From Sphaerulina vaccinii (Eukaryota > Ascomycota > Dothideomycetes > Mycosphaerellales > Mycosphaerellaceae), in NCBI GenBank assembly GCA_022570795.1, contig JAKUDP010000002.1, forward strand, positions 2,294,001 through 2,358,000: a DNA stretch of 64,000 nucleotides, written 5' to 3'. How positions within the stretch are numbered: position 1 is the first letter of the stretch; every line of letters begins with the position of its first letter. This document shows, in pieces, positions 30,829 through 40,828 of this stretch. Below the pieces are notes generated by a model, which saw only the letters and a program-made list of their open reading frames with translations, ran no database searches and had not been told where the DNA came from. The position numbers and the translations under genes are program-made.

Positions 30829-32061
30829 CTATAGAAATTCTCCATTTTCCCATTGCTTACCCAGTTCTTGTGCCCTGAGCTTCGGGTCTTTCCCGCGTGC
30901 GAATGCGTCTTTGGTCAACCGCTCAATCTCAATGTCGAAGTCTTCAATAGACTTCCTGATACTGTCAAGTCTCTTATGATCATGGTCCGGCAAGATTGAC
31001 ACGCCGTCTTTCTTCGCAGTCTTGCCACCTCGTTCGGTCAAAAGAATGAAGTCCGCCTCTTCAACCAAGCGCAACTTGCCCGACTCTAGGCGATTGAACG
31101 CGCGATATTGCTTCTCCCCACCAAAGCAAATACCAAAGCCATCGCAGAAGCATTGGTGAGATGCTGGACAGTATACATGCTCGCCTTTGAAGATGAATTG
31201 CCATAGATATTCAAAGAAGAACCCAAGGTCTGGGAAATCTGAGTCGATCAACAACTGCCGCCAGCGTCTGAACGTGGCCAGTGGGATCTGCTGGACGCGG
31301 TCGCGTGACACGGCGAACTGGGCGCAGCAAAACTGTGCCAAGACTGCTGGTATGGGATACTCAGGAAACAATGCTTGCCAAGCGTCCTTGTGGTGACCAA
31401 ATGGCAGTCCTTCCGCAGGCCTCATCTGGGCAGTACACTGACCTGCCTCCCAATTGCCGCAGTTGAGGTTCATGTAGCCCTCGCGCATTACCCGCTGGGG
31501 ATTGAGATTCTTGATGAGCATGGCTGTATCTCGCATGAGAGGCGGATTGTGGTGGGTGTGATCGTGTGCATGCACAAAGATCAGGATGTCAGGCAGCGTG
31601 TCGTAGTGGTCGATAACGAATGTGAGGTAAGACATAACTTCATTGAACTTGTTCTTGGGCACTGTATATGGTGCTTCTGGATCATCGTTGACGTAGATGA
31701 ATCGTTCCAGCTCCGGTACCTGCTCGGCGACCCAGCTGGTGTTCTCTTTCTTGATCGAGGCCACTATCACAGCTTTGCTGTACTCCCTATGAGGGTCTGC
31801 TTGTCCCGGGATATAAGTCGGCTTCGTTTTGGTGATCAATTCTGTGATCGTGGCGGTCGCTACTGCTGCAGTCCTAGTCACCGTAATCATTTGCAGCGGC
31901 TGTTGGTGGTTGTTCCGACCATGGCGTTGGTGGAGCACCGATTTGCCACTTCTTAGATGTCGTGCTGATGCATGTGAAGACTGAAGCTCAATGAAGACGA
32001 GCGCAACCAAGGCGACCAGAATGCCGGCGGGCAGCCAACGCGCAAGGACTGGTGGCAGCAT
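30829..32061 (-). CDS. DUF3431 type II membrane protein (glycosyltransferase-like)
   Basis: The first true ATG in this frame is at 32061, giving 410 residues (upstream codons start only from a TTG). Right after it lies a signal anchor (LARWLPAGILVALVALVFIE), then a Ser/Thr-rich stem and the DUF3431 domain: KAVIVASIKKENTSWV, YVNDDPEAPYTVPKNK, DILIFVHAHDHTHHNP, MNLNCGNWE, CCAQFAVSRDRVQQIP and EYLWQFIFKGEHVYCP. DUF3431 proteins are fungal Golgi-type membrane proteins regarded as glycosyltransferase-like, with no established reaction known to me. The AQFAVSR block resembles the acceptor-side block of GT families. Convergent with the SGNH gene (148 bp apart) and divergent from acyltransferase A. 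Confidence 0.8.
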   Translation of the reverse strand: MLPPVLARWLPAGILVALVALVFIELQSSHASARHLRSGKSVLHQRHGRNNHQQPLQMITVTRTAAVATATITELITKTKPTYIPGQADPHREYSKAVIVASIKKENTSWVAEQVPELERFIYVNDDPEAPYTVPKNKFNEVMSYLTFVIDHYDTLPDILIFVHAHDHTHHNPPLMRDTAMLIKNLNPQRVMREGYMNLNCGNWEAGQCTAQMRPAEGLPFGHHKDAWQALFPEYPIPAVLAQFCCAQFAVSRDRVQQIPLATFRRWRQLLIDSDFPDLGFFFEYLWQFIFKGEHVYCPASHQCFCDGFGICFGGEKQYRAFNRLESGKLRLVEEADFILLTERGGKTAKKDGVSILPDHDHKRLDSIRKSIEDFDIEIERLTKDAFARGKDPKLRAQELGKQWENGEFL

Positions 32062-33227
32062 AATCGTCGATGGAACCAGAGGCCAAACAGATGGACGTCG
32101 ATGCTGGTTCAACGATCAGTGGCGAAGTATCGCTGACCATGAGCACTGGACAACATCGGCAGTCTGCTGGTCAGGTCTACCGGCGCTCTGACAGCCACAT
32201 GCCAGAGCATCTTCCACATCGCGCCCGGCGACGCGTCCAGACCGCCCGTGTTATCGCTGGAAGTGTTTAGGTTTGTCCTCGATGGCGGAAGGCTCATCAC
32301 CTCATCAGGAGGTGAAGTCAAGTCTCCAAGACGGGGGTCAGAACAAATGGCCGGCACAAACTTTTGGCCTGCGGCTACCGCAGTCGAGCGGCCCGGTGTC
32401 GTGCTCCTTAAAAGTCTGCAAGGACGTAAGCGAGCCTTGGAGCAGGGCCACTCAAAAACACCACCTGCCGATATCACATTGTGGCGTCCTACATGCGAGC
32501 TGAGAATCGCAACACAGAGAAGCTGTCCCCAACAGACGCGTCACCCTTGTCCTCAACAAGCGGTGCCCAAATTCGCACAAGAAGATTACTGACACAAACG
32601 CGAAATGAGGAATGACGACAAGACTTCATACTCAGCGCCGCTCCGCCATCAGCAAGGCTCGCGTGCCCATTATTTCCTGATGAGACGGCTAGGGAGTTAG
32701 GAACGGTAATGAGCCAGGCACGCCAGGAAGGTCACTGCTGCTGGCTGCCACGCAGTGGCTACGGCTCGTCGTTAATCCCTACCCAGGTCGACGACGAGGG
32801 CGCTCACCAAGTCGGCGCCCAGACCGAATCGAGCAAGCATGTCCTCTGCCGTCATCATCTCTGCAATCAGATCTGCAAACAGAGCAACCGAGGCATGAAA
32901 GAGGACTAGCTTGGTGATTGATGTGAGATTGAGCTGCGATTTGCTAGAAGCTTGATTCGCTTAGCTACAGGTCTCGGCTGTCGAGAATCCATAGCCGATC
33001 TCCCGGAGACCCTTGTTTGGACCGCACTTCTCGATTCAGCCCCATGGGCGCAACCAACTTTCAGCAGCCCGACTACCGAAGCAGCGGATCAGGGCCCGGC
33101 ATGTTTCGGATCACAGGTGTGGTTCAGTCGTGCGCTGGTCTCGCAGTAGTGCGATTGCTCTTGGCTGCAGTTCTCCACTGCAGAGCAGACGAGGTGTACG
33201 TTGCTGTGACGGTACCAAACCACCAGC
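32062..33227. other. Divergent promoter region of the DUF3431 and acyltransferase A genes
   Basis: About 1.17 kb between two divergent genes of the glycan locus. Open frames here have no family pattern. Shared control of the two genes from this region is plausible, but I identified no binding site. Confidence 0.4.
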
Positions 33228-34790
33228 ATGGCTGCGACCAACACATCAGACGCGGCTCTAGCGGAGAAGCATCTGCTCGAGATGCAGGACCTGTTGCAGC
33301 GAAAACACACGCTCCGAGACGACAATCTTCACGACCAGCAGGCCATTGCGACACCAGGGAACATTGGATCATTACGCTCTCGACTATGGTGGCTCAAGAG
33401 AGCCAGTCCTGATGCCTCGGTGAAGGATAAGCCCACTGGTCCAGCAAAGGAACGTCTACGACGAACAGCATACCTCGATGGCTTGAGAGGATTTGCTGCC
33501 CTACTAGTCTACTCACTCCATCATCAGAATTGGGCTCGCGCGGACATCGTAGAACGAGGTGTCCTGGAGAACGCATTTGGTTGGGAGAGGCATTACCATT
33601 TCGCAACTTTGCCCGGCTTCCGTATCTTCTTTTCGGGCGGGCACACCGCGGTCGCCATCTTCTTCGTAATCTCTGGATACGTGCTGTCTATGAAACCTCT
33701 GGGCATGATTATGGGAGGTCAAAGTGAGGCAGGTAACCTCTCAAGAAATTTGGGCTCTGCCCTCTTTCGCCGCTGGATAAGACTGTACATCCCCGTGTTA
33801 GCCACGACCTTCATCTTCATGACGTGCTGGCACGTCTTTGGAATTCGCTCGAGTCACCCTCTAGCGCTCACACCGGAGAAGACCTACATGGACGAGTTGT
33901 GGAAATTTTACTGCGATTTCAAGAATTTCAGTTTCATATTCTCTGAGAACACGAATCACTATAACGATCACACCTGGTCTATTGCAATGGAGTTCCGCGG
34001 CTCGATCGTTGTCTGGACGGCTTTGCTTGCCTTCGCCGAATGTGAGACAACTACTCGACTCCTTTGCGAAGCAGGCTTAGTCTACTATTTCCTATATATT
34101 GTGGATGGGTGGTACTGCGCGCTTTTCATGACTGGCGTCCTTTTGTGCGACCTCGATCTGCTGGCATTGTCAGACCAGGCTCCGAAGATGTTTCGACGGC
34201 ATATTGGACAGTGGTTCTGGTGGCTGCTCTTCATTGTTGCCCTTTATTTGGCAGGTGTGCCATCAGCCAAGAACGAGATCAGTCATCTCAAGACATCTCC
34301 TGGTTGGCACTATCTGGCTTACCTCAAACCGCAAGCGATGTGGGACTTTCGCTGGTTCTTTCGTTACTGGGCTGCAACTCTGACCATGATCTCTATTCCT
34401 CGTCTTCCAGTCAAGAAATTCTTCGAGACTGCATTCTGTCAGTACCTTGGCAAGGTATCTTTTGCTCTCTACCTGGTTCACGGACCCGTCCTTTGGACAG
34501 TTGGAGACAGGATATATGCAGCGACAGGTCGCCCACAGGAAAGCTCTTTCGCTATGGCACCGAACTGGATCAATCTGTTCCAGTTCCCCAGCTGGGGTCC
34601 GTTCTGCTTGGAGATAAACTACCTCGCAGCTCATCTGATTTTGCTGCCACTGACTCTGGGTGTTGCTGAACTGGTGGCGAACCTCATTGATGAGCCTAGC
34701 GTGAAGTTGGCGCAATACGCGTTCACAACAGCTACTCGGCGGCAAAGGGCATCGTCGGAGTGGCGGACAGCGAGCCAGAGACTCAAATGA
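33228..34790 (+). CDS. Acyltransferase-3 family membrane O-acyltransferase, copy A
   Basis: 520 residues in one exon. A charged cytosolic N-terminus of about 80 residues precedes the family start RRTAYLDGLRGFAALLVYSL. Then come FFSGGHTAVAIFFVISGYVL, FRRWIRLYIPVLATTF, HTWSIAMEFRGSIVVW, QYLGKVSFALYLVHGPVLW and the closing IDEPSVKLAQ. About ten membrane helices are expected. Acyltransferase-3 proteins move acetyl or other acyl groups from a cytosolic donor to sugars or other acceptors across the membrane. Copies B (48108) and C (51837) share all these blocks; C is the closest by the NW/EWA and FRRW blocks. It diverges from the DUF3431 gene. Confidence 0.87.
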   Translation: MAATNTSDAALAEKHLLEMQDLLQRKHTLRDDNLHDQQAIATPGNIGSLRSRLWWLKRASPDASVKDKPTGPAKERLRRTAYLDGLRGFAALLVYSLHHQNWARADIVERGVLENAFGWERHYHFATLPGFRIFFSGGHTAVAIFFVISGYVLSMKPLGMIMGGQSEAGNLSRNLGSALFRRWIRLYIPVLATTFIFMTCWHVFGIRSSHPLALTPEKTYMDELWKFYCDFKNFSFIFSENTNHYNDHTWSIAMEFRGSIVVWTALLAFAECETTTRLLCEAGLVYYFLYIVDGWYCALFMTGVLLCDLDLLALSDQAPKMFRRHIGQWFWWLLFIVALYLAGVPSAKNEISHLKTSPGWHYLAYLKPQAMWDFRWFFRYWAATLTMISIPRLPVKKFFETAFCQYLGKVSFALYLVHGPVLWTVGDRIYAATGRPQESSFAMAPNWINLFQFPSWGPFCLEINYLAAHLILLPLTLGVAELVANLIDEPSVKLAQYAFTTATRRQRASSEWRTASQRLK

Positions 34791-35399
34791 TTCACGACTT
34801 TGCTTTGCATGTGTTGTAATAAATCTAGCCAATTGAACGAAGTCTTTACAGTCAATTTTGACCCAGCCAAGCTAGAGTCCTTGTCCTCGAAACAAGGCAG
34901 CGCCGAGTAGCCTGGAGCAGTACCAAACATTGGCTAATAGCCCACCTCGTGGCCATTTCAAGGTGGCTTGTACTGCACGGCTATCATTACTACAAAACTG
35001 TCGGCAGGCTGCACGCCTGGGCTGATATGCGTGGAGGCGACCGCTCCGAGATACACAATTCAACCCAAAGAGGCTCCAGGCGGGTTGCGGGATGATCGTG
35101 GTAGGGCGGTCGCACGATCGAGCACGGTGTGGCCGATTGCACGCCTAGCAGGTGGCCCGTGGGGACTCTGGGCAGACCAGCGAAGCTGAATCAGTCCAAA
35201 GTTGCCGGATCAGGTAAGACTGAATGCGAGCGCGAACCTTCGTAAAGCTCAATCTTTCCTACGCGAATCCAGGCACAGGACTGTTATCATCCATGTCCAC
35301 ATACTACCGGCGCTTTGTACCTGCTGCTGGACTGTACAGTACACGTCGTCACCTCACATTTGGTCCTATATGCCGTTGACGGTTTCACACTCGTTCACG
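34791..35399. other. Intergenic region between acyltransferase A and CFEM-1
   Basis: About 600 bp. It includes the acyltransferase 3' UTR with an AATAAA signal (separate entry) and the CFEM-1 promoter. A 35-kb-side frame continuing upstream of the CFEM start is not needed for the signal peptide. Confidence 0.4.
34818..34823 (+). terminator. Polyadenylation signal of acyltransferase A
   Basis: AATAAA begins 28 bp after the stop codon at 34790, in an A/T-richer stretch. Motif evidence only. Confidence 0.4.
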
Positions 35400-36275
35400 A
35401 TGATGATGTACAGTCTACTGCTCCTGTCACTTCTAGGTGCCAGCAGTGTGCAAGGTGCGCTCATTCGGGAATGTGCTGTAAGTACAATGATCAATTTTGT
35501 CGCATGAGTTGAAGCTGACTTGACACCAAGAGCTCCTGCTTTCCCGAGGCGATCGATGCCACGCTGTGTTCATCCGTCGACACTCGCTGCATATGTTCGT
35601 CAGCAGCGTTCCTACCACAAGTCACATCATGCATTGAATCAAACTGCGACGAAGAAGACCAGAAAGGTGTGTATGGTCCTTACCACATGCAGAAAGATTG
35701 GGCTGACAGTCATAGATGCTCTGACACGTGCTCAACAATTCTGCGATGTGATTACACCACACTCAGGACTGCGTGCTCGTAACGCTGAGGCAGAGCCCGA
35801 AGCTGCAGCAGAAGCGGACGCTCCACAGGGCTATGAACACAAGCAGCCTAAAAAGGGTGATAATCAAGGCTGGTGGGACAAGACCAAGCACAAGTATGGC
35901 TACGGTAGCGACAAGCAGCCAAAGCACAAGAAGCCAGAGCCCAAGAAGCCACAACATCCACACCACTACAAGCCAACTACAACGCACAAGAAGAAGCACC
36001 ACAAGACGCAGCACCCTACCATCACGGAGCCAGCAAAGGGCTATGAGCCAACGCCACCTTCTTACCCACACACAACTACTCACCACAAGAAGCCGAAACA
36101 CACAACCACTGCTCATCACAAGAAGCCTCACCACACAACGACTCATCACAAGAAGCCTCATCACACTACGAAACCACACTACCACACAACTACCAAGCCA
36201 CATACTACGACCACATGTACCACAACACCCACGCGGTATACGCATACAACACCGACAGTCACTGTGTACTGGTAG
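35400..36275 (+). CDS. Secreted CFEM protein with His/Lys/Thr repeat tail (CFEM-1), three exons
   Basis: Exons 35400-35477, 35531-35666 and 35710-36275 (introns 53 and 43 bp) give 259 residues. The signal peptide is MMMYSLLLLSLLGASSVQG. The CFEM domain has the full eight cysteines: RECA, SSC, DATLC, DTRCIC, SCIESNC and QQFC. The Asp in SVDTRCIC is the likely heme-contact position by analogy with Csa2-type proteins. After the domain the protein changes to a 150-residue K/H/T/P-rich tail with repeats of HHKKPHHTT type. No GPI tail follows. CFEM proteins bind heme or act at the cell wall; a His/Lys-rich tail could bind metals or acidic glycans (inference). CFEM-2 at 57044 has the same exon pattern. 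Confidence 0.85.
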
Positions 36276-36981
36276 ATGGCGTTTCAGATCACCAGTTGGT
36301 TCATGTTCATTTTCGTATTTCGTTCAAGCGGAAGTGGTAAATTCACGATAGGAGAAGGGTAATGTTACAGTAATGAGGCGATGCGTCCCGAAATAAGGAT
36401 GGCACGATAGAAGCTCTTCATCATATCCAAATTCAACGCAGATGCATTTCTGACGAAGCAACACATTTCACGACAATCATTATTACAACGACTCCGGACA
36501 ACAGTCAATTTGATCCAATTGATCGATCGGCCAGAGGCACGAAAGAGGCAGCAACAATCTCATGGGCAGGATACAGGAAATCCCATCACTTCCTTCACAA
36601 CACAGCTAGAACAGTGGCAATACATTTTACTTCTTTTGGGCTGCAGCTATCGATCCTATGGGCATGAGACAGCTACCAACTTCGTGTTTCGATGCATCGA
36701 TGGCACAGTCAGTTGAGGAAGTAATCCAAGACTGATCTGGGTGACGAGGTGATTCGTGATCCTGCGATTGCACCATCGATTATCACACTCTTTATGTCAA
36801 GTCACCCCACTCCCATGCAGTTCTGCGGTCGACTGCCGGTCATGGTGATCGGCAATGTCGCGTACTGCAATCCTGGTTCACTCATACTCATTAGATGCAG
36901 CAGTGCAGGCCCTTGCGCGGCACGACAGTCCCAATGCATCGAAGCGATGTGATGATATGCAAGCCATGAAGTTCAGATGGC
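36276..36981. other. Intergenic region, nothing recognised
   Basis: About 700 bp after CFEM-1, with no conserved frame. Confidence 0.3.
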
Positions 36982-37496
36982 TTGGTCCCGTCCATTCACC
37001 CAAACGGTGATAGTGTGCCTCCGGATAGACCGCTTCCAGCTTTGATGTTTCGGAAAGAGCAGCAAGGACAGGCGATCGATCCTATCTCATTGCGGTGGGC
37101 GCTGGCTTCGGGAGGCGTATGCTTCGTCGAACCTTATTCCAAGACATGTCGCTCTGTTGCCATATATAGAAATGGCAGTTATCTCAAGACTTCTTTGAGC
37201 TGGTCAAGCCATACGCTCAAGTGTGGCTGGCGCAAGCACTGCCAGCAGACATCCTGGTGCAATCCCTGTACCACTCCGCTGCGGGTCGAGTTGCGAGTCA
37301 GGGCACTGATGCCGTCTGGACCTTCACTCAAGCCCAAGGAGGTACTGTGTTCTCGAGCGTACGCTACATCAGAGCATTCCAAGCAGTAAAGCTTGTCTTC
37401 CATCGGATACTGCCTTGTCCACGTGGAGACGGTGTGGAGGCGAAGATAGGACTTTCTGCGATGTGGCTATCGAACCAGCTCACAGCTGAGTCTTAA
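36982..37496 (+). pseudogene. Broken coding-like segment inside the glycan locus
   Basis: Two plus-strand frames read like protein but do not connect: PPDRPLPALMFRKEQQGQAI and SLRWALASGGVCFVEPYSK up to about 37190, then, in a second frame, QDFFELVKPYAQVWLAQALP and on to WLSNQLTAES ending in TAA at 37496. The second half has no ATG near its start. I could not find an intron that joins them cleanly, nor a family. It could be a gene with an unrecognised structure or a decayed cluster member just upstream of the transporter. Confidence 0.3.
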
Positions 37497-37546
37497 TGGC
37501 TCTGATACTTGCTCATTGATCCCATCGCACTTCCTACTCTAGAAAC

Positions 37547-38662
37547 ATGGACTCCGAGAAACATCGAGATAGTCTGTCACTGGATATGACAGGCGAGAGT
37601 GACTTCGAGCAAATTGGCTTGCTGAAGAGACCCGAAGAATCGCTGGAGTCGCAAGCGGAAATTCTCTTCGAATACAGAGCTACAACACTAAAGAAAGCTG
37701 CATGTCTGATAATATACTTCGCCCTCAATCTGGGAGTGACACTGTCGAACAAAGCCGTCCTACAAACCGCACGATACCCTTGGTTGCTCACAGCAATTCA
37801 TGCTGCCACGACATGGCTCGGCTGCTTCTTGCTGAAGCGGATGAACAGCTTCCACTGCACGAAGCTGAGCTCTAAAGACAATATGAAGCTGGTGGCCTTC
37901 TCATGCTTGTTCACTGCGAATATCGCAACGAGCAATGTATCTCTGTCAGTATCGGAAGATCTTCACCGCATGAACGCTTCACTGACAGATGCTAGTGGGC
38001 TCGTCTCAGTTCCATTCCACCAAGTCCTCAGATCGACAGTACCCGTAGTCACGATCTTGATCTATCGCTGGGTCTATGGCCGAAGCTACAAACATCAGAC
38101 CTACTGGACCATGGTACCTCTCGTCGCAGGCGTCGGCTTAGCAACCTTCGGAGACTACTTCTTCACATACTCCGGATTTGCATTGACATTTTTGGGCGTT
38201 CTGCTCGCTGCTATCAAATCCATCGCCAGCAATCGATTGATGACGGGCACTTTGAACCTTTCAGCTCTGGAGATCCTGTACAGGATGTCACCACTCGCTG
38301 CAATCCAGAGTTTGGTCTGCGCAATTGCGATCGGAGAGCTCAGCAACGCAAAGGCCGACTACGCTGGCGGTCAACTGTTCACAGATGGGTTCGTGACCAT
38401 GCTTGCGATCAACGCTCTGATGGCTTTCATGCTCAATGGGATCTCGTTCTACACTAACAAGATCGCTGGTGCCTTGACGATATCTGTTTGTGCAAATCTG
38501 AAGCAGGTGCTCACGATTCTTTTGGGCATTGTTCTATTCAAGGTCTCGATCTCGCCGGTACATGGACTGGGCATGGGAATTGCCCTAGCAGGAGCAGCCT
38601 GGTGTAGCAAGGCTGAACTGGATGCTAATCGTGAACGAGATCAAATCAGCCTGAGGAAGTAG
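37547..38662 (+). CDS. TPT-family / nucleotide-sugar-type transporter, with a 51-bp intron that keeps the frame open
   Basis: Best model: exons 37547-37944 and 37996-38662, 354 residues. Unspliced, the frame is also open (371 residues) but carries a 17-residue insert that breaks the conserved NVSLGLVSVPFHQ block. Removing GTCAGT..GCTAG (51 bp, branch CACTGAC) restores it exactly. The protein has a charged N-terminus, then about ten helices of the drug/metabolite superfamily (ACLIIYFALNLGVTLSNKAV, TFLGVLLAAIKSIASNRLM, NKIAGALTISVCANLKQVL). Relatives move nucleotide sugars or phosphorylated trioses across Golgi or ER membranes. In this locus, import of an activated sugar into the Golgi for the neighbouring transferases is the natural role. 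Confidence 0.85.
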   Translation: MDSEKHRDSLSLDMTGESDFEQIGLLKRPEESLESQAEILFEYRATTLKKAACLIIYFALNLGVTLSNKAVLQTARYPWLLTAIHAATTWLGCFLLKRMNSFHCTKLSSKDNMKLVAFSCLFTANIATSNVSLSVSEDLHRMNASLTDASGLVSVPFHQVLRSTVPVVTILIYRWVYGRSYKHQTYWTMVPLVAGVGLATFGDYFFTYSGFALTFLGVLLAAIKSIASNRLMTGTLNLSALEILYRMSPLAAIQSLVCAIAIGELSNAKADYAGGQLFTDGFVTMLAINALMAFMLNGISFYTNKIAGALTISVCANLKQVLTILLGIVLFKVSISPVHGLGMGIALAGAAWCSKAELDANRERDQISLRK

Positions 38663-38982
38663 CAGATCTTGATACTTCTATGTAAGTCATATGTCCTATA
38701 CAGATATAGATTGTGCCATCGACTCTCAAATTTTCGTCAAATGCGCATTTCTTTGCATTTATCATGCAGCGAAGTGCGAGCTTCAAGTCTGGAGCTTCAT
38801 CGTCCAGGCTTAGCTTGCTTCTGTAAGCCACGAACCCTTTAAGCACGCGTAATTTACTCCTCGCTGACTAGCACCCGTGTTGCCACTTCAGATGAGGATA
38901 GGCGCCAAAGGTTTCCTCTCCATTCGCACTATCCTACACCTTCACTTCTACTGTACCACAAGATATTTTATACTGGGTCGCG
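38663..38982. other. Intergenic region between transporter and GT25
   Basis: About 320 bp, same-strand neighbours. It should contain the GT25 promoter; a TTTTATAC box lies about 20 bp before the ATG at 38983. Nothing else is recognised. Confidence 0.35.
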
Positions 38983-40351
38983 ATGCCTAACGATGATGCT
39001 GCTCATGTGCAAATGCTAAGTAGTTCATCAGAATTCGAAGAAGAGAAAAGCGAACTATCTCACACAGTGCGGTCCACGTTGCGATGGGGAACCATCAGGA
39101 ATGGCACTCGCAGACAGAAGATACTAGCAGCTCTGGCAGCTCTGATCGGCTTCGTCTTGTTTGTCCAACTTCTGCACGTGGGATACGATGCTAGATCACA
39201 GTTGCCATCTGATGACCAGACTATGCTCGACACCGTTCTGAACAACACCTTGGGGGTGAGTCGAATAGTTTACTGCGTGGCTTCGTTCGTGCCTTCTCGA
39301 TTCTAATCTTGTCATCTAGTTTGAGAAGATTCTCGTTATCAATCTGAAGAAAGCATCAACCAGGAGAGACCGGCTAGCACTTTCGGCGTCTCTATCTGGA
39401 ATCGATCTCGAATTCATGGATGCCGTAACACCAGACGAGATCGATCGCACTGAGATTCCTGTCTTTCACCACACAGGTCTGGACATTGAGAAGTTTCCAG
39501 ACAAGGTCTTTGCAAGCTATCGATCCCACATGAATGCTATCCGAGCTGTGGTCGAGCAAAATCTAGGCTCTGCCTTAATCATGGAAGATGACACCGACTG
39601 GGATATTCGCATCAAGCAGATGTTGCGTGATTATGCGCAAACTTCACGACAACTTGTACAGCCACTGCAGAACGATCCCGATCAATACCTCGATCCGACG
39701 TATTTCAAAGCTGACAGGATAAAATACAATCAGCGTATGCCGTCACATCTGACATACACCGAGTGGGATTATAGAAGCCCTCCAGCAGCAATTCTCGAGC
39801 CTTCTGATTGCGCGTACGGCGACCTGGATCGATGGGATCTACTCTGGCTAGGGCATTGTGGTCAAAGGATTGCCAAAGCTGACACTGAGTGCTACAAGAC
39901 CCCCTTGGGTAGAGTCTTACGCCAGGACGACGAAACCGCCGCCGAGACGCAATGGTTTCGGAATGCTTATGCTGGAAACGAGTACGCACAGACCTACCCG
40001 AACCATACACGCGTTACGCACTGGTCCTGCGCTCAAGTCTGCAATACTGCCTACGCGATCTCGAATCGTGGCGCCAAGAAGCTCCTCTATGAGCTCGGAA
40101 TCAAGGCCTTCAAAGGTATGACGGATCAGGGCATTCGCGAAGTGTGCGAGGGCATCCCGCCATACAACTTGAGCACATGCGTTAGCGTATCTCCGCCGCT
40201 GTTCAACCAGATTTCTTATCGGAGGGACAAGTCCTGGGTCATCACTGATAATGTTCGATTGAGCCTCAGTGGGAATTTAGATCAGTTGATCAATAACGAG
40301 ACTTTAACGGACTCATTTCCAGATGGGACAAACATACAGAATGGAGGTTGA
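38983..40351 (+). CDS. Glycosyltransferase family 25 (LPS-type / procollagen galactosyltransferase-like), two exons
   Basis: Exons 38983-39255 and 39320-40351 with a 64-bp intron give 434 residues. Exon 1 encodes a cytosolic tail and signal anchor (KILAALAALIGFVLFVQLLH). Exon 2 begins FEKILVINLKKASTRRDRLA, the GT25 opening, followed by GIDLEFMDAVT and SALIMEDDTDWDI with the EDD metal-binding motif near residue 180. Then CNTAYAISNRGAKKLLYEL and a late catalytic-domain end complete it. GT25 enzymes transfer galactose or glucose in bacterial LPS and in collagen modification; fungal members are poorly known. A Golgi type II enzyme is the expected topology. Same strand as the transporter, about 320 bp away. 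Confidence 0.87.
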
Positions 40352-40828
40352 AATAGATAGCTGCTCTTGTATCGACTTCACAATAGCCTATCAGCACACT
40401 CGCCATGCGGATGAAGACTTTGCTTCACCTTGCAATTACAGAGCCCAGAATAGGATTGCAATTCTTCGCCGGGCTGTGCCCTGGTTAGCGAAGGACAGTC
40501 TGCACGAACACGAGTACATCACAACGGATGGCAGCTTGTCAGGCATTGCGGGTCCCACGATGCAATGCGGGCCCTTGACAGTATTGACGGCAGCCCCGAT
40601 ATCGAGCCACCCGTCGAGCTCAGCTGTTGCCGGCTGCCACTACTTGCATGTGGCGTGAGAAGCAACTTTGCAGTGGGCAATTCGAATCGAGTTTATAGCA
40701 CGCGATCCACAGCGTGGACGCCCACGTTTCAAAGTCGCAGTAGCTTGGTGTTATCAAGCCATGTACCGTGTGCCGCAATATGCACTATTGAGCTCACTGG
40801 AAAAACAGTTGTTCATTATTCATCAGTG
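40352..40828. other. Convergent intergenic region
   Basis: About 480 bp between GT25 and the minus-strand gene at 40829. No conserved coding; presumably both 3' UTRs. Confidence 0.35.

Noticed and set aside
31375..31956. 193-codon plus-strand frame
   Set aside because: Antisense to the well-supported DUF3431 gene.
34263..34832. 189-codon minus-strand frame
   Set aside because: Antisense to acyltransferase A.
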